Positions 5,208 through 10,580 of a stretch of DNA of 28,583 nucleotides are shown piece by piece; position 1 is the first letter of the stretch; each line of letters begins with the position of its first letter. Below the pieces are notes generated by a model. That model was not told the origin of the DNA, ran no database searches, and saw only the letters and a program-made list of their open reading frames with translations. The translations under genes were made by a program, and so were the position numbers. Source of the DNA: a virus; the IMG/VR virus record IMGVR_UViG_3300025889_000703, positions 1 to 28,583 of that record; one strand, given 5' to 3'.

Positions 5208-5400
5208 AAATAACTTCTGCGTCGGGGTCGTCCCCGTTTGCAACTCGTTCAAGGTCTCCAAGGCTTAACTCCACGGTTTTGAAGGTTTGATTGCAGTTGT
5301 AACACCGCCGGGTGCGTTGTGTCCAGCTTTCAAAGTCCTTGTACCTGCGGGTTTCTAAGACCTCACTCTTGGCGTTGTTGCAGTGCGGGCAGTGGCTCAT
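5179..5400 (-). CDS. NrdR-like zinc-ribbon protein
   Basis: A 73-aa protein with C4-x2-C7 (CPHC) and C33-x2-C36 (CYNC), separated by VLETRRYKDFESWTQRTRR and followed by QTFKTVE. Spacing and flanking residues resemble the N-terminal zinc ribbon of NrdR, the ribonucleotide reductase repressor, but the ATP-cone domain is absent; an acidic tail (GDDPDAEVIYDAG) takes its place. It may bind DNA, either phage operators or host NrdR sites. No ribonucleotide reductase gene is in the window. The ATG overlaps the preceding stop as ATGA. The motif is plain to see; regulation of nucleotide supply is inference. Confidence 0.78.
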   Translation of the reverse strand: MSHCPHCNNAKSEVLETRRYKDFESWTQRTRRCYNCNQTFKTVELSLGDLERVANGDDPDAEVIYDAGPADQD

Positions 5401-5762
5401 AGGCCGTGGACCTTGAGCCCCAGGTCCAAGCGCAGGGCTTCGTTTTCATCCTTTAGGTGTTTGATCTGCTCGGCCATGGCTTCGAGCTGCTTTTCCATGA
5501 TCTTGAGCCGTCGCTCGGGGTTCTCGAAGGACACGTCCTCACCGGGTGTTTCATTTTTGGATACGTTCGTATCTGTTTTGGGTACGATCGTGCCCTTTTT
5601 TAGCATGTCGATGGTCATGTCGCGTTCGGCGAGCTTGGTGAGCAGGCTCTGGGTGGTCATGGCCCAGTGTTCGAGCTCCTTCATGCGTTGGTTGTGGTCA
5701 TCGCGCATCATTTCGAAGAGGCGCTCAGAGGCTTCCAATTGCTTTTGTACGAAGTCAATCAT
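5397..5762 (-). CDS. Coiled-coil protein
   Basis: A 121-aa, almost wholly helical protein. Heptad-like stretches cover about residues 3-56 (FVQKQLEASERLFEMMRDD) and 83-115 (ERRLKIMEKQLEAMAEQIK), joined by a polar linker with PKTDTNVSKNETPGEDV. It probably forms a dimer or bundle. No catalytic motif is visible. Start and stop are both in ATGA overlaps with the neighbours. Confidence 0.72.
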   Translation of the reverse strand: MIDFVQKQLEASERLFEMMRDDHNQRMKELEHWAMTTQSLLTKLAERDMTIDMLKKGTIVPKTDTNVSKNETPGEDVSFENPERRLKIMEKQLEAMAEQIKHLKDENEALRLDLGLKVHGL

Positions 5763-5998
5763 TCAAACTCTCCATTGGTGGTGATGAACTTACTCTGTAG
5801 GTGGCTAATGGCCCCGGCCAATTCAAGCTGCGTGCAGCGCATGGCTTGGGCGGCGGAGTAGAGCAGGCCGTTGTCGTCGGTGATTTCCACAATGGCAATG
5901 GCCTTGGTCTTGCCGTCCTTGGCGCGGTCGATGATGCCCTCGCAAATGCGGACAATGTCATCAGGGTCGTACTTCTTTCGGGCGAGTTTAATGGTCAT
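5759..5998 (-). CDS. Small phage protein, unknown function
   Basis: 79 aa, starting MTIKLARKKYDPDDIVRICE at an ATG behind GGAAGGA; the longer frame to 6064 has no start signal. Alpha/beta in outline: helix, a strand with KTKAIAIVEITDD, then a helix AAQAMRCTQLELAGAISHL. No match to a family I can name. It overlaps the upstream gene by 11 nt and the coiled-coil gene by ATGA. Confidence 0.68.
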   Translation of the reverse strand: MTIKLARKKYDPDDIVRICEGIIDRAKDGKTKAIAIVEITDDNGLLYSAAQAMRCTQLELAGAISHLQSKFITTNGEFE

Positions 5999-6209
5999 CG
6001 AGTAATCCTTCCGTGATGTCAAGAAACTGGCGTTGCAGTTCTTCAACGATGGTGTGCTGCTCATCTGTCAAGGGGCCGTACTTCAGTTTGCTACGAAACA
6101 AAACGTCCAAGTCGGTCAGGGCGCCGTAGTACTTCAACCCATTGACGGCGTGAGCGGCTTCGCGTTGTTCTCCAAACGGGTCAAACTCAAGAATAAGTTT
6201 TGCCATCAT
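5988..6209 (-). CDS. Small helical protein, unknown function
   Basis: 73 aa, starting at tandem ATG codons (6209, 6206) behind AGAAAGG. It begins MMAKLILEFDPFGEQREAAH and ends with a long helix (DEQHTIVEELQRQFLDITEG). EFDPFGEQREAAHAVNG resembles openings of small phage proteins that precede a helical body, but no function is known. Overlaps both neighbours by 10-25 nt. Confidence 0.68.
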   Translation of the reverse strand: MMAKLILEFDPFGEQREAAHAVNGLKYYGALTDLDVLFRSKLKYGPLTDEQHTIVEELQRQFLDITEGLLDDH

Positions 6210-6417
6210 TCTCACCTTTCTGGCCAGCGGTGTAGCCTTTGTCAAAACAGCGTTTGCCTATCTCCATGAGCATGGACTCGGGTAAATTGTACCGGGCGCC
6301 TTTCTGTCGCATGCCGCTTGTCATCACGGCAAGAACAATCTCTTGGAGCTCTTGGTCCGTGATCCGTGGGTCGTCAAGCTCGACTGGGTAAGGTACTCCG
6401 CTAACCATTGCTTTCAT
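6187..6417 (-). CDS. Small phage protein, unknown function
   Basis: 76 aa, starting MKAMVSGVPYPVELDDPRIT at an ATG seven bases after AAGGGGG. Mostly helical after residue 18, with LQEIVLAVMTSGMRQKGARY and a Lys/Gly-rich end. No domain recognised. Its start lies within the 3' end of the upstream gene (17-nt overlap). Confidence 0.68.
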   Translation of the reverse strand: MKAMVSGVPYPVELDDPRITDQELQEIVLAVMTSGMRQKGARYNLPESMLMEIGKRCFDKGYTAGQKGENDGKTYS

Positions 6418-6676
6418 GCCTTTTCCCCCTTGAATAATAAATATGACCGAACTCGTCAAATGTTTTGTCATCAATTAGCGCATGGTATTTGTTGTCAAGC
6501 TTGCTTCTTAAAGAATCCAGTCTTGCTTCCATGGATCGAAGCTGACTGATTTCAGGCAGCGTGGATTTTCTTTCCAAAAGAAAAGCACGTAGCGCATATA
6601 TGCAGTCTTTAATGTGGTAAATATCCTTTGCTAAGAGCGCATGCTCGGTAAGATCTATGTCTTTTCTTTTTTTCAC
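6401..6676 (-). CDS. Helical/coiled-coil protein, unknown function
   Basis: 91 aa with a GTG start in a GTGA overlap with the upstream stop; GGAGG lies seven bases before it. The opening MKKRKDIDLTEHALLAKDIY is basic and most of the rest is one long helix (SQLRSMEARLDSLRSKLDNK) with leucine heptads. Likely a dimer; no function can be assigned. The base composition of this gene is more AT-rich than that of its neighbours. Confidence 0.68.
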   Translation of the reverse strand: MKKRKDIDLTEHALLAKDIYHIKDCIYALRAFLLERKSTLPEISQLRSMEARLDSLRSKLDNKYHALIDDKTFDEFGHIYYSRGKRHESNG

Positions 6677-6903
6677 TTTGGCTCCTCCGGTTGTTTTTGG
6701 GACCACAGGGTCAGGCAGGCCTGTTCGAGCTCCATTGAAGGGACGTTTGTGCGCAGCGCATCGCGTTTGCCTGCCTTGTAGGCCTCGACGATGTCGTTGG
6801 CGGTGATGGGCACGTTAACAATGGGCGGTGAGTTTTCTTGCAGTTTTTCGTAGGCGAGCAGCGTGAGCAGGCCCATGGCAAATCCAACGAACCAGTTATT
6901 CAT
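6673..6903 (-). CDS. Small protein with one N-terminal membrane segment
   Basis: 76 aa starting MNNWFVGFAMGLLTLLAYEK. Residues 4-18 form a hydrophobic helix long enough to anchor the protein in the inner membrane, with the polar remainder (EAYKAGKRDALRT, QKQPEEPK) outside the bilayer. Position in an early operon, not beside a lysin, argues against a lysis role; superinfection exclusion or a host-envelope target are possibilities only. The ATG follows AAAGGGGAATACAC. Confidence 0.68.
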   Translation of the reverse strand: MNNWFVGFAMGLLTLLAYEKLQENSPPIVNVPITANDIVEAYKAGKRDALRTNVPSMELEQACLTLWSQKQPEEPK

Positions 6904-6915
6904 GTGTATTCCCCT

Positions 6916-7113
6916 TTAATAAAGTTGAAGCATGGTGGCTTCGTAAACCAAGCCGCCATCGGCATTGAGTTCCTCTAACTCAGCAACGCTAAGCTCCTCG
7001 CCCGTATCTTCCCAACACGCATTGGCAATGTACGCATCGCAAAAATCGGGGTAGTCCCTCGTATCAATGTCCTCAACCTCAATGTCAGTAATACTTCGGC
7101 CTTTAAATTTCAT
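6916..7113 (-). CDS. Small acidic conserved phage protein
   Basis: 65 aa, starting MKFKGRSITDIEVEDID. The middle, DYPDFCDAYIANACWEDTGE, followed by LSVAELEELNAD, is a pattern I have seen in small phage and prophage proteins of betaproteobacteria; no function is known. Very acidic. The ATG follows GAGAGGAATACAC, a start module nearly the same as that of the membrane-segment gene at 6903. Confidence 0.7.
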   Translation of the reverse strand: MKFKGRSITDIEVEDIDTRDYPDFCDAYIANACWEDTGEELSVAELEELNADGGLVYEATMLQLY

Positions 7114-7300
7114 GTGTATTCCTCTCTTTTAAGTATGTTTCGATTTGTCGTGCGATAAGGGTGTAGCGGTCTTTGTTGATCTTCTTGACTGCGGTGGAGA
7201 CCCACAGGAAGTGAAGATCTTTGTCCTGCAGCCCCCGCCACTTGCGGGTGATGGCCTGGATGTGTTCCGGGGTATGGGTGCGTGTGGTGTTATCCACCAT
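7103..7300 (-). CDS. Small basic protein, unknown function
   Basis: 65 aa from the ATG at 7300 (AAGGAG four bases upstream): MVDNTTRTHTPEHIQAITRK. Helical and basic, ending in a long helix (RYTLIARQIETYLKERN). The upstream extension to 7348 belongs to the preceding gene. No family recognised; DNA or RNA binding is possible from charge but not shown. Confidence 0.68.
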   Translation of the reverse strand: MVDNTTRTHTPEHIQAITRKWRGLQDKDLHFLWVSTAVKKINKDRYTLIARQIETYLKERNTHEI

Positions 7301-7835
7301 TTTTCTCCTTAAGCGTTGCCTCAAGGGCTCGTGCAAAAGACTGCACATATCTTGTGTTTCCAGCGTGGGTGTCGCCCCAATATTCCGCTATCTCCTCATC
7401 CGTCAGCCCAACCCATTGCCGCCTTGCTCTCAAATATCCAAGCACATCGCGTAATTCTTCCTCTAAAGCATCGAGTGCCTGATCCATGGTGTCAGCGTGG
7501 CCTGTTGCTAAATCGAATGTACCCATGATGCGGACGAGTCTATCTACCCATTCCTTATGCAAAACTCCTGCTGTTGTGTCGAGTTTTGCATATGCTTTAT
7601 CGACTTCTGGGGTCACTTCAGGGGTGTCATTCCCCCGCAGTTCCTCTACCCACTCACTCGCATTGGGAACATCTGCCCAAGCCCTAGTGCCTCGTTCGAT
7701 AGCGGTTTGTAGGTCGAGTGCTTGGCGTAGTGCTTCTATTGCATCTGCTCTGGTCTTGCTCCGATGACCCAAATAAACGTCATCTCGCTGGAGTTGTTTC
7801 AACGCCATCTCTGCCGCTTGTCTTAGGTCGTTCAT
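7290..7835 (-). CDS. Helical phage protein, 181 aa, unknown function
   Basis: Starts MNDLRQAAEMALKQLQRDD and continues with ADAIEALRQALDLQTA, a helical pair that opens many small Caudoviricetes proteins of otherwise different content. The centre is variable; the end holds VGLTDEEIAEYWGD and a final helix FARALEATLKEKN. The repeated A-L-x-x-L pattern suggests a modular, recombining family. Function unknown. ATG in an ATGA overlap with the upstream gene, with AAGGAGG inside that gene. Confidence 0.72.
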   Translation of the reverse strand: MNDLRQAAEMALKQLQRDDVYLGHRSKTRADAIEALRQALDLQTAIERGTRAWADVPNASEWVEELRGNDTPEVTPEVDKAYAKLDTTAGVLHKEWVDRLVRIMGTFDLATGHADTMDQALDALEEELRDVLGYLRARRQWVGLTDEEIAEYWGDTHAGNTRYVQSFARALEATLKEKNGG

Positions 7836-8107
7836 TCCGCCACCTCCTTCTTTGTCATACCAAACGGGTCACTGCAAAACTTACCCCAATTAATTTCCCG
7901 ATTCATCTTGGGGCCAGCAAACTTCTGGGTATGCAGAAGGCTTTCTTTTGACACCAGCAGCCGAAAGCGAGCAGGGTTGCCTGTGGTGGGCATGCTCAAC
8001 CGGACTGCATGATGCCGTTTGACCAGTCGTGCCATGCGCTGTATCGCACTCTTGCGACTGACTTCCAGCAGTTTTGCAATGTCATCGACGCAGACTTCTT
8101 CGTTCAT
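7832..8107 (-). CDS. Winged-helix DNA-binding protein
   Basis: A 91-aa protein with a helix-turn-helix at about residues 6-32 (VDDIAKLLEVSRKSAIQRM) followed by a third helix (ARLVKRHHAVRL) and a two-strand wing (TGNPARFRLL). This is the usual layout of a small winged-helix regulator. The C-terminal 35 residues (basic, with FAGPKMNREINWGKF) are not recognised. It could bind phage operators such as the repeats near 2.6-2.9 kb or 739-759, but nothing in the sequence links it to one. The start shares a base with the upstream stop (TAATG). Confidence 0.72.
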   Translation of the reverse strand: MNEEVCVDDIAKLLEVSRKSAIQRMARLVKRHHAVRLSMPTTGNPARFRLLVSKESLLHTQKFAGPKMNREINWGKFCSDPFGMTKKEVAE

Positions 8108-8286
8108 TAGTTGTTCTCCTCCATGAAGGCCTCTTGAATGGCCTCGGCAAAGCGCCGGATTTCGTCCTCGTCGTCGCCAAGCTCAAAACGCTTGGCGATC
8201 TCGAACACTCGCCTGTCATCAAGTAGTTGGACCCGTGATTCGTTGTACGCGTCAAGGCTGTAATCAAGGTAGCTGTCGTAGTTCAC
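8107..8286 (-). CDS. 59-aa acidic protein, unknown function
   Basis: A GTG-started gene (MNYDSYLDYSLDAYNESRVQ) behind TTTAGAAAGGAG, one of the best ribosome binding sites in the window. It is Tyr/Asp-rich at the start and acidic throughout (FELGDDEDEIRRFAEAIQEA). Its TAA overlaps the ATG of the winged-helix gene, so the two are probably coupled; an acidic partner or inhibitor of that DNA-binding protein is conceivable. The overlapping frame on the same strand, in the window 8082-8267, has no start signal and is not a gene. Confidence 0.7.
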   Translation of the reverse strand: MNYDSYLDYSLDAYNESRVQLLDDRRVFEIAKRFELGDDEDEIRRFAEAIQEAFMEENN

Positions 8287-8310
8287 AATCTTTCTCCTTT
8301 CTAAAGGTGG

Positions 8311-8622
8311 TTAGTGTTTCTGGTACGCCTTAACGGCCTCATCAAACTTCTCGTGAAAGCGTTTAAGGTCCTGCCAGTCAACGCCTTCGAACTCTTCCCA
8401 GGCCCAGACGGCCTTGTTGAATTCAACAGCGGCATCAACCAGCTTTCTCTCCGCAACCCAGCGGTCCTTCTTTTCAACGGCGTAATCAATGCCGTTAATA
8501 ACTGCTTGAGTGAAGAAGGCCTCGAACAAGGCCTGCATAGAGGCCTTGTCACCGCTGACTGTAAAAGTGGCCGAGCCGTCGTCATGCTCCTCCATCATCT
8601 CAACGTTGAATGAATGGCTCAT
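8311..8622 (-). CDS. Small acidic phage protein, unknown function
   Basis: 103 aa, starting MSHSFNVEMMEEHDDGSATF. A strand pair, then TVSGDKASMQALFEAFFTQA and a long helical end rich in Trp and Phe (AVWAWEEFEGVDWQDLKRFH). The short segment from the second strand to GIDYAVEKK resembles small phage proteins of unknown function. ATGA overlap with the upstream gene; AGG is the only SD-like signal, so coupled translation is likely. Confidence 0.7.
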   Translation of the reverse strand: MSHSFNVEMMEEHDDGSATFTVSGDKASMQALFEAFFTQAVINGIDYAVEKKDRWVAERKLVDAAVEFNKAVWAWEEFEGVDWQDLKRFHEKFDEAVKAYQKH

Positions 8623-8978
8623 AGCAACCTCAGCACTTCAACAACGTTTTTCTCACGGTTCATGCTCGTCATGTAGCTGCCGTTGCCCCAGATGTCAGAG
8701 GCTTGACTTGCAACGCCTGCTTGAATGTCTGTGATATCAAAATCCTTGCAGGGGATTTCCACAGAAGAGCCTGGTTCGAGGTCCTTGAGCCATGGGCCGT
8801 AATACTCGCGCAGTGTGCCAAAGCCGTACTTATAGCCCTTCTTTTTACGGCCCTTCTTAAGGGCGTCGCCAAAGATGTAATCGGCGCCGTCTTTGTCGAT
8901 GACAACGTAGCTGCAGCCAAGATTTTGCAGGCCAGCTAGCAAACGGTTAAGTGCTTTTTGTTCAAGTTCAGTTGACAT
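8619..8978 (-). CDS. Conserved phage protein, 119 aa
   Basis: Starts MSTELEQKALNRLLAGLQNL. The first part is a small alpha/beta unit with a Lys-rich loop (ALKKGRKKKGYKYGFG). The second part, LREYYGPWLKDLEPGSSVEI followed by a helix and WGNGSYMTSMNREKNVVEVL, has the sequence style of a DNA-binding module in which a Gly-rich loop and a final strand pair follow a helix (reminiscent of small phage regulators). I do not know the family function. Good AGAAAGGA site. Confidence 0.7.
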   Translation of the reverse strand: MSTELEQKALNRLLAGLQNLGCSYVVIDKDGADYIFGDALKKGRKKKGYKYGFGTLREYYGPWLKDLEPGSSVEIPCKDFDITDIQAGVASQASDIWGNGSYMTSMNREKNVVEVLRLL

Positions 8979-8980
8979 GG

Positions 8981-9283
8981 TTATTTCCTTTCTGAGTTTT
9001 CGATCTCTGCGATCAGTTCGTTTAAATAAAAGACAGACTTCTTAACATCCACGAGTGGATTCTTTTCGTGCTTGATGCGATAGCGCCAGAGGTAGCGGAT
9101 GACGTGGCCGACACAGATGGCCTCAAAAGCAGGCAGGCCCTTGGTTGCGGCCTTGATGGCCTGGATGCATTCCACCTCCCCGCCGGTGTAATGGGCTGGG
9201 CGATTGACGAGCTTGTCGGTGAGATGGTCGTCCACCGGCTTCTGGTCAATCAGTTGCGAAAGACTGTGGCCGGTGATGGTCAT
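8981..9283 (-). CDS. DUF3310 (T7 gp1.7-like) protein
   Basis: A 100-aa protein with the DUF3310 signature NRPAHYTGG (residues 27-34) and CVGHVIRYLWRYRIKHEK, followed by a helix pair (LVDVKKSVFYLNELI). DUF3310 occurs in T7 gp1.7, which is reported to phosphorylate thymidine nucleotides, and in many small phage proteins for which the activity is untested. A role in nucleotide supply for phage replication is the best guess. N-terminal 25 residues are outside the domain. Behind TATAGAAAGGA and in an ATGA overlap with the upstream gene. Confidence 0.85.
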   Translation of the reverse strand: MTITGHSLSQLIDQKPVDDHLTDKLVNRPAHYTGGEVECIQAIKAATKGLPAFEAICVGHVIRYLWRYRIKHEKNPLVDVKKSVFYLNELIAEIENSERK

Positions 9284-9633
9284 TTGTAAATCCTTTCTAT
9301 ATCAGCGAGCTCTCCATCCTTTCCAACTCGGATTTCAAAGACGAGGTCGTCGTTGGTTTGTTCGTCTTCGTCATCCTTGAATATGCTTTCTTCATCATCA
9401 CCGAGCGGGTCGGGGTCCACTTTGGAAAGTAGCTCTGAAAGATTTTTTTCTCCCACGTCTTCGATTTCATCGGTTGCTTGCCTTAAGTGTTTGGCGGCGG
9501 ACCAAAGAGCGAACTCAATGGCGTCTGGGTCGGAATCCAACTTGTTGCCGATGTTGTCAATCACCAAATCAATAATGCCTTTGGCGTGGCGGATGTTGGT
9601 ATCAATTTTGTCGATGTCGGGATACGAAGCCAT
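9280..9633 (-). CDS. Acidic protein, unknown function
   Basis: 117 aa, starting MASYPDIDKIDTNIRHAKG. N-terminal helices (IEFALWSAAKHLRQATDEIE) are followed by a very acidic linker (DPDPLGDDEESIFKDDED) and a final strand pair. The acidity suggests a DNA-mimic or a protein partner, but there is no homology to name. AAGGAG lies eight bases before the ATG. Confidence 0.68.
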   Translation of the reverse strand: MASYPDIDKIDTNIRHAKGIIDLVIDNIGNKLDSDPDAIEFALWSAAKHLRQATDEIEDVGEKNLSELLSKVDPDPLGDDEESIFKDDEDEQTNDDLVFEIRVGKDGELADIERIYK

Positions 9634-9871
9634 AGAATGTTCTCCTTAGTTTGCGAAAAAAATTGTGGATGGGGTTGTTGCGACGTGCTCCGGTGGCAGC
9701 GACCTGTCGTAACCAGTCGTTGCCGTCATACGCCTTGCCGGTTTCCTCTAACATGCGTTCTTGTAGGAACTGGACTTTTTGCAGGGCCATGTCGCGTTGG
9801 GCCTGATACCGCCTTGCGACGGCCTTCCAGTATTCGATGTTGGACGTGTGGCCGGCCTCAGACAGTTTCAT
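9602..9871 (-). CDS. Small basic helical protein
   Basis: 89 aa from the ATG at 9871 behind GGGGAAAG: MKLSEAGHTSNIEYWKAVAR. A long amphipathic helix (RYQAQRDMALQKVQFLQERM) and a strongly basic end (FFRKLRRTFYGFVSRHRQN) that overlaps the next gene by 32 nt. No domain recognised. The frame upstream of this ATG lies in the previous gene and lacks a start signal. Confidence 0.62.
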   Translation of the reverse strand: MKLSEAGHTSNIEYWKAVARRYQAQRDMALQKVQFLQERMLEETGKAYDGNDWLRQVAATGARRNNPIHNFFRKLRRTFYGFVSRHRQN

Positions 9872-10055
9872 TGGCTTTCCCCATCCGCTTATCAAAGTTC
9901 TCCAGGTACTCGTCCACGCCACGGCTAAAGGCCTTGGTGTAAAGGTCAAGTAAAGCGTCCTTTAATGTGATGGCATCAAATGTAAACGTGCCTTCATCCT
10001 CGTTAAAGGTGCCTCGGTTAAGAACTTCTTCTCGGGTTTTGGTGATATGACTCAT
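9858..10055 (-). CDS. Small phage protein, unknown function
   Basis: 65 aa, starting MSHITKTREEVLNRGTFNED, with a short strand pair (GTFTFDAITL) and a C-terminal helix (LLDLYTKAFSRGVDEYLENF). Begins in an ATGA overlap with the upstream gene behind AGGAGAAAG. No family recognised. Confidence 0.68.
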   Translation of the reverse strand: MSHITKTREEVLNRGTFNEDEGTFTFDAITLKDALLDLYTKAFSRGVDEYLENFDKRMGKANETV

Positions 10056-10261
10056 GCTCTTTCTCCTAGTATTTCGTCTTCCAGAGATATTCTGTCGGAC
10101 TCGTTGATGTACTTCAAAAGGTTTTGCTTACGTCCTGCTCCGTGAACCCCGGTCACTGTCACGCTTTGGATGTCCACCTGCTCGGGCAGCCCCAGCTCGG
10201 GCGGGTCGATTTCGTAATCAATGTCAACTTCAAGTTGGATGTACGTTGTGTGTACGGGCAT
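10052..10261 (-). CDS. Small beta-rich protein, unknown function
   Basis: 69 aa from the ATG at 10261 behind AGAAAGGA: MPVHTTYIQLEVDIDYEIDP. The first half is made of acidic strands with a Pro-rich loop (EIDPPELGLPEQVDIQSVTV); the second is helical. The Pro-Pro-Glu turn between strands is common in small phage proteins of unknown role. It overlaps the ribbon-helix-helix gene by 32 nt. Confidence 0.66.
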   Translation of the reverse strand: MPVHTTYIQLEVDIDYEIDPPELGLPEQVDIQSVTVTGVHGAGRKQNLLKYINESDRISLEDEILGERA

Positions 10262-10448
10262 TGGGTTCCTTTCTGCTTTCTGGAAAAACAAGGTCGTACT
10301 CTGTTTCGATCAAACGACCTAAAGTTCGGGTCATCGGGTCATTGTTATGGTCTGCGATTTCCCTTAGTTTGGCCATGTTGTCGTAACGAATTTGGGCCGT
10401 ATACCAAGGTGTGTCGCGCTTGCTCGGGGACTTCCGTTTTTCTGGCAT
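10230..10448 (-). CDS. Probable ribbon-helix-helix DNA-binding protein
   Basis: 72 aa from the ATG at 10448 behind AAGAAAGGAG. After a basic N-terminus (MPEKRKSPSKRD) come a strand (WYTAQIRY), helix A (NMAKLREIADHNN) and helix B (MTRTLGRLIETEYD), the order of an Arc/MetJ-type dimer in which the paired strands enter the DNA major groove. It is the first gene after a terminator and probable promoter, the usual place for an autoregulated phage regulator. The fold call rests on secondary-structure order and is moderate. Confidence 0.65.
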   Translation of the reverse strand: MPEKRKSPSKRDTPWYTAQIRYDNMAKLREIADHNNDPMTRTLGRLIETEYDLVFPESRKEPNARTHNVHPT

Positions 10449-10513
10449 GCAATTCTCCTTTCTTGAGTATCTTAACGGTATCACACAATCTACGGGTAGT
10501 GCAAGTGCAGACG
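10449..10513 (-). promoter_or_regulatory. Promoter region of the small-gene operon
   Basis: On the minus strand, right after the terminator, the sequence contains TTGCAC (a good -35 match) then GTGATACC and TTAAGATACT before the AAGAAAGGAG site of the first gene. TTGCAC lies 16 nt from GATACC and 24 nt from TAAGAT, so the -10 box is not certain. The block TACCGTTAAGATACT has a near copy upstream of the 702 gene. A transcription start must lie here because the upstream terminator would isolate the operon. Confidence 0.5.
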
Positions 10514-10539
10514 AAAAAAAACCCGCCGAGGTGGCGGGT
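10514..10539 (-). terminator. Strong intrinsic terminator of the replication operon
   Basis: On the minus strand ACCCGCC, loop ACCTC, GGCGGGT forms a 7-bp GC-rich stem followed directly by eight T. It lies 42 nt after the DNA polymerase stop and should end the replication transcript. Confidence 0.92.
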
Positions 10540-10580
10540 CAAGTCCCTGTGACGGGAGAGGAGGATACATCAAGCCTTGA

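Noticed and set aside
8082-8267. 61-aa minus-strand frame
   Set aside because: Out of frame with the 59-aa GTG gene at 8107-8286, which has a near-perfect binding site and coupled stop.
9487-9942. 151-aa plus-strand frame, and other long plus frames opposite polymerase, helicase and primase genes
   Set aside because: Each is antisense to a gene with clear motifs or start signals, and none shows a domain of its own.
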